From Chloroflexota bacterium (GTDB taxonomy: Bacteria; Chloroflexota; Dehalococcoidia; SM23-28-2; RBG-16-64-32): a stretch of 9,145 nt of DNA. The stretch is taken from positions 1 to 9,145 of the forward strand of contig VBJS01000011.1 of NCBI GenBank assembly GCA_005880055.1. Reading direction: 5' to 3'. Both the position numbers and the translations under genes were made by a program. A model generated the notes under the pieces. That model was not told the DNA's origin. It made no database searches and worked only from the letters and a program-made list of their open reading frames with translations. Positions 6,772 to 9,145 of this stretch are shown one piece after another; within the stretch, counting starts at the first letter, position 1, and each line of letters opens with the position of its first letter.

Positions 6772-6799
6772 TTGACGCGGGTTCGCTTCGGGTTGACGC
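6772..6799 (+). repeat. Direct repeat TTGACGC x2, 21-base period
   Basis: TTGACGC occurs at 6772-6778 and 6793-6799, a spacing of two DNA helical turns. It lies about 100 bases before the secreted-protein start. It could be a tandem regulator site or include a -35 element; the nearest AT-rich -10-like sequence (CATATT, 6820-6825) is 21 bases after the second copy, too far for a standard promoter. Two 7-base copies are weak evidence alone. Confidence 0.3.
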
Positions 6800-6896
6800 T
6801 ATTAACAGACGCGCCGACGCATATTTTTGGCACCCGTGCCGAGCAGGACCGCGAAAAGGATGCCACACTTATCGGGGCATATTACGAGGGGCAGCC

Positions 6897-8198
6897 ATGC
6901 ATCACTATAAGCTGTCTGCGCTTCTACTCGCTCTTGCTGCGCTGGCCGCCGGCTTCGTTGTAGCTGCCCGCGACGATGGGGAGGTCTTCGCCTCCGGCAG
7001 CTTTAACCCCACAACCACCGTCACCCTGGCAGACCACAACCCGAACGCCGCTTCGGACCAGAACGTTACGCTCAACATCCCCGTCAACGACTACAACTTC
7101 AGCGCCGTGGTGAACGCGAGCCCGGCTGCTTCCTTCCTGGCACCCGGCCCCGGCAACCCTGCCTTTGTGAGCGGCACTCACCCGGCAAAGGGCGACGAAA
7201 TGGGCACGCTCAGCTCATCAACGTTCCTGGGGCTCACCAATAACGCCTGCAATACAAACCTCACGGTGACCTTCGTCTTCGAGAACGCGACCGTCGACAA
7301 CAACTCGGGCAACACCATGAACCCGCTCACAGGGTCAGTGGCCGGGACGGCCGGCACCCTGGAAAACATGATGAGTGACGACGGCTCCGCTGCAAGCGCC
7401 AACGGAGGCGCCGGCTCGCCGCCCACAATTACCGGGCCGGACGCGACCAATGGCCTCCCGGCAGACGTCGACCGCTACCCCAGCTACCTGAACGCAATCT
7501 TCGATCCCGACTTCATCAACTACGGCCCAGACGGCCTGCCGTTCACCGGTGATGACGTGAACGGGCCCACTCCGCCCGTGCAGCCCTGGGCGCGCTACGT
7601 GGGCAACCAGGTGGTGGCCGGCACGGCCGTCGTCCTCAACCTGGTCTTATTCAGCAATAGCCAGCTGGCCAACGCCTTCGCACCGCCCCATCCTTTCGCG
7701 GATTTAGGGAGCATCGGGTGGACATCGGTGGCTGTCCTGCAGGACACTACAGCGGCGGCGGCGCCCGGCTCAATCACGGACTTCTGTACGCCGCTGGCTG
7801 TCACCACCAACCTCTTCGGGCAGAGTAAGAGCAACCCATGCAGCGGCACCACGTTGCCTCCCTGCAACACGCCGATTGGCATCGGGAATCCTGCGCCCGG
7901 CGTGCCGACCGGCAAGGACCGGTACCGGAACCCCGGCACTGCCGGCACCTACCTCTGGATCAACTTCAACCAGTCGCTGCGTGACGCGGACCAGGACGGC
8001 TACGAGAACCAGCTCGACACCTGTCCCTATACACCAAATACAGAGAACCCGCGCGTTACCTCGGGCCCGGACGCGGATGGGCTCGACTCTTCCTGCGACC
8101 CAACACCTTCCAGCAACACCAATGCCGGCAATCACGACGGCGACGTGGGTCCCACTGCCCGATTGTGGCCAACAACGATCAGCTTGACAACGAACTGA
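6897..8198 (+). CDS. Secreted calcium-binding-repeat protein, N-terminal part (frame broken near 8147)
   Basis: This is the 5' part of a large exported protein of unknown function. The start has GAGGGG at 6886-6891. Residues 1-24 form a clear signal peptide: a short basic head, a Leu/Ala core, and likely cleavage after V22-A23-A24. Residues 25-360 form a low-charge, Asn/Thr/Gly/Pro-rich ectodomain with several possible beta segments (for example TVTLADHNPN at 41-50 and NLTVTFVFEN at 121-130); I do not recognise a named domain. Residues 363-401 form a thrombospondin type-3-like calcium-binding repeat: DADQDGYENQLDTCP (363-377) through DADGLDSSCD (392-401). A second repeat begins at HDGD (413-416), then the frame runs into unrelated sequence (417-433) and stops. 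The second repeat continues in another frame, so this frame and the one at 8165-9082 are one interrupted gene. A surface or extracellular-matrix role is inference. Confidence 0.82.
   Translation: MHHYKLSALLLALAALAAGFVVAARDDGEVFASGSFNPTTTVTLADHNPNAASDQNVTLNIPVNDYNFSAVVNASPAASFLAPGPGNPAFVSGTHPAKGDEMGTLSSSTFLGLTNNACNTNLTVTFVFENATVDNNSGNTMNPLTGSVAGTAGTLENMMSDDGSAASANGGAGSPPTITGPDATNGLPADVDRYPSYLNAIFDPDFINYGPDGLPFTGDDVNGPTPPVQPWARYVGNQVVAGTAVVLNLVLFSNSQLANAFAPPHPFADLGSIGWTSVAVLQDTTAAAAPGSITDFCTPLAVTTNLFGQSKSNPCSGTTLPPCNTPIGIGNPAPGVPTGKDRYRNPGTAGTYLWINFNQSLRDADQDGYENQLDTCPYTPNTENPRVTSGPDADGLDSSCDPTPSSNTNAGNHDGDVGPTARLWPTTISLTTN
8145..8155 (+). other. Apparent frameshift site in the secreted-protein gene
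   Basis: Up to the codon for D416 (8142-8144) the protein reads in one frame with good calcium-repeat logic. From 8156 on, sense continues in the frame one base back, giving CPIVANNDQLDNE and then ADGIGDACD, the expected second half of the same repeat. Joining the frames needs one missing base, or two extra bases, within about 8145-8155, where the sequence has a GGG run and a CCC run. Sequencing error, a true mutation and ribosomal frameshifting all fit; no classical slippery heptamer is present. Confidence 0.8.
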
Positions 8199-9082
8199 AC
8201 CAGACGGACTACGTGGCCCGCAGCCACGGCGGCCCCAAGGCGGACGGCATCGGCGACGCCTGCGATCTAAGCCCGAACACCGCCGACGGTCAGTACTTCA
8301 CCGTCCTCAACTTGGCGGCCAACTGTATCGGCGGCACGGACTTCGATAACGACGGCTGGTGTACGGCTTCCTTACCCGGTACGCCTGCTGACCCCGACGA
8401 CAACAACGCCTCGCGCACACCGGAGGATTACGACATCGTCCAGCCGATGTACGTAGCGCATGCCGGCTCCGGCCCCGCGCCCTGGCAGCAACACATTCTT
8501 CTCATGCGGCAGCCATGGCAGGTCTGTAGCGACGGCATCGACAACGACGGCGACACGCTGGTGGACAACCTGGACCAGGGTGCCGGCGCCAACACCTGCC
8601 GGCCGAAGGGGCTCCCGGCTTACCCGGTGGGTCTCTGCGGCGGCAACAACACGCCGGCCCTCAACGGCGGCCTGGGCTGCCAGGGCGACGCCGACGGCGA
8701 CGGCTACACGGACGAGGCCGAGATCCTGATCGGCACCGACCCGCTGGGCCGCTGCCAGGTGGGCACAACCGCGCCCAGCAACGCCTGGCCCTCTGACTTC
8801 ACCTCCGGCGGCACGCCGCTGAGCACCGACAAGATCACGATCACGGACATCACCAGCTTCGTCGCGCCTGCGCCCAAGAAGAACAACACCAACCCGGGCG
8901 ACGCCGGCTTCAATGTTCGCTGGGACCTGGTGCCCGGCCCGGGCGTGTTCGCCACCTGGATCAACACCAACGACATCACGGCCCTTATCGCCGGCGCCAG
9001 CGGCTACCCGCCGATGTTCGGCGGCACGACGAAGGCGAAGGACGGGCCGGCATGCACCAACCACCCGAACTTCGGCAACTAG
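8165..9082 (+). CDS. Secreted calcium-binding-repeat protein, C-terminal part with dockerin-like tail
   Basis: This frame continues the gene that starts at 6897. The GTG at 8165 has no ribosome binding site, and sense reading extends back to about 8147, so it is not an independent gene. Counting from 8165, residues 1-34 finish a thrombospondin type-3-like repeat (ADGIGDACD, 26-34). Residues 59-65 (DFDNDGW) are another Asp-rich loop. Residues 121-145 are a 'C.DG.DNDGD..VDN.D' motif, common in bacterial exported proteins. Residues 175-197 (DADGDGYTDEAEILIGTDP and a final Cys) form an EF-hand-like calcium loop. The end has two dockerin-like segments, DKITITDITSFV (222-233) and WINTNDITALIAG (265-277), joined by RWDLVPGPG (252-260). 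The 'WPSDFTSGG' to 'GYPPMFGG' block (208-287) matches my memory of a C-terminal domain recurrent in Chloroflexota secreted proteins. Function is unknown; surface display or protein-protein docking is plausible. Confidence 0.8.
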   Translation: MANNDQLDNELNQTDYVARSHGGPKADGIGDACDLSPNTADGQYFTVLNLAANCIGGTDFDNDGWCTASLPGTPADPDDNNASRTPEDYDIVQPMYVAHAGSGPAPWQQHILLMRQPWQVCSDGIDNDGDTLVDNLDQGAGANTCRPKGLPAYPVGLCGGNNTPALNGGLGCQGDADGDGYTDEAEILIGTDPLGRCQVGTTAPSNAWPSDFTSGGTPLSTDKITITDITSFVAPAPKKNNTNPGDAGFNVRWDLVPGPGVFATWINTNDITALIAGASGYPPMFGGTTKAKDGPACTNHPNFGN

Positions 9083-9145
9083 CAGGACCATCGGCGCAAG
9101 AGGGGACGCCACGTCGTGCTCGCGAGGCGTGCACATCGAGAGATC
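9083..9145. other. Downstream end of window, no gene seen
   Basis: The last 63 bases hold no supported coding start. A weak stem is possible between ACGCC (9106-9110) and GGCGT (9126-9130), and CTCGCGAG (9119-9126) is a perfect 8-base palindrome, but no T-tract follows. A terminator is not clearly supported. Confidence 0.4.

Larger units (their letters stand above)
6643..6896. other. 254-base intergenic region between regulatory cluster and secreted-protein gene
   Basis: No convincing gene is seen on either strand. In order it holds an inverted repeat (6679-6708), a T-rich stretch (6730-6745), two TTGACGC copies 21 bases apart (6772-6778, 6793-6799), a short hairpin GGCA-CCCG-TGCC (6829-6840), and GCATATT twice (6819-6825, 6877-6883). 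A ribosome binding site GAGGGG (6886-6891) serves the gene at 6897. A promoter for that gene is expected here, but no -35/-10 pair with normal spacing stands out. Confidence 0.6.

Noticed and set aside
6793..6825. Sigma-70 promoter TTGACG ... CATATT for the secreted gene
   Set aside because: The spacer is 21 bases, outside the normal 16-18 range, so it is not called as a promoter.
6828..6845. Sigma-54 promoter suggested by TGGCAC
   Set aside because: The -24 GG is not followed by GC at the required -12 spacing; the bases there are GA.
6828..6896. c-di-GMP (GEMM) or other known riboswitch before the secreted gene
   Set aside because: The hairpin and flanking pairing do not show the conserved core sequences of a riboswitch class I can recognise.
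6772..6963. 63-codon plus-strand frame in the intergenic region
   Set aside because: It starts on TTG without a ribosome binding site, overlaps the signal-peptide region of the secreted gene in another frame and shows no family features.
8145..8155. Programmed -1 ribosomal frameshift at the gene break
   Set aside because: No X-XXY-YYZ slippery heptamer is present, so error or mutation is the more likely explanation.
8372..9136. 254-codon minus-strand frame opposite the secreted-protein 3' part
   Set aside because: The plus-strand frame has ordered calcium-binding motifs; the minus frame is Val/Ala/Arg-rich with no motif.
1..9145. CRISPR arrays, tRNA or rRNA genes, insertion sequences
   Set aside because: No regularly spaced repeats, no tRNA-like cloverleaf or rRNA sequence, and no transposase or terminal inverted repeats were seen.

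Overview
The window reads as part of a high-GC bacterial chromosome. The most likely source is a member of the Chloroflexota, perhaps a Dehalococcoidia-like or soil/groundwater lineage. Two things suggest this. The first is the gene order cpaB-cpaE-cpaF-tadB-tadC with no secretin gene between cpaB and cpaE. The second is the C-terminus of the last gene, a calcium-binding motif followed by a dockerin-like 'RWDLVPGPG...WIN.ND..ALI.G..GYPPM.GG' tail, a layout I remember from Chloroflexota secreted proteins. The lineage call is an inference from memory; no search was run.

Region 1 (12-5462, + strand) is a tightly spaced Tad/Flp pilus assembly operon. It encodes a CpaB/RcpC-like SAF-domain protein, the CpaE/TadZ localisation ATPase, the CpaF/TadA secretion motor ATPase, and the two inner-membrane platform proteins TadB and TadC. 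Gaps are 53, 5, 2 and 9 bases, and each start has a purine-rich ribosome binding site. No prepilin (flp), prepilin peptidase, pseudopilin (tadE/F) or secretin is visible, so those genes lie outside the window or are absent.

Region 2 (5475-6642, + strand) is a compact regulatory cluster directly behind tadC. Two paralogous XRE-family helix-turn-helix proteins share about half their residues over the first 113 positions, with no gaps, and have the same recognition-helix sequence. A third gene of 58 codons encodes only the C-terminal module shared by the two regulators, without the DNA-binding domain. The first regulator appears to be co-translated with the tad operon. The second has its own strong promoter-like sequence (TTGACA-17-GACAAT) followed by a 12-base near-palindrome. 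The layout resembles the logic of SinR and its stand-alone antagonist SinI. This is the most interesting candidate system in the window.

Region 3 (6643-6896) is a 254-base intergenic stretch with an 8-base-arm inverted repeat, a 21-base-spaced direct repeat of TTGACGC and short AT-rich tracts. It separates the regulatory cluster from region 4.

Region 4 (6897-9082, + strand) is one large secreted-protein gene broken by an apparent frameshift near 8145-8155. It has a signal peptide, a long Asn/Thr/Gly/Pro-rich ectodomain, several Asp-rich calcium-binding repeats (thrombospondin type-3-like and 'C.DG.DNDGD') and a dockerin-like tail. No genes are supported on the minus strand; the long minus-strand reading frames mirror the high-GC plus-strand genes.
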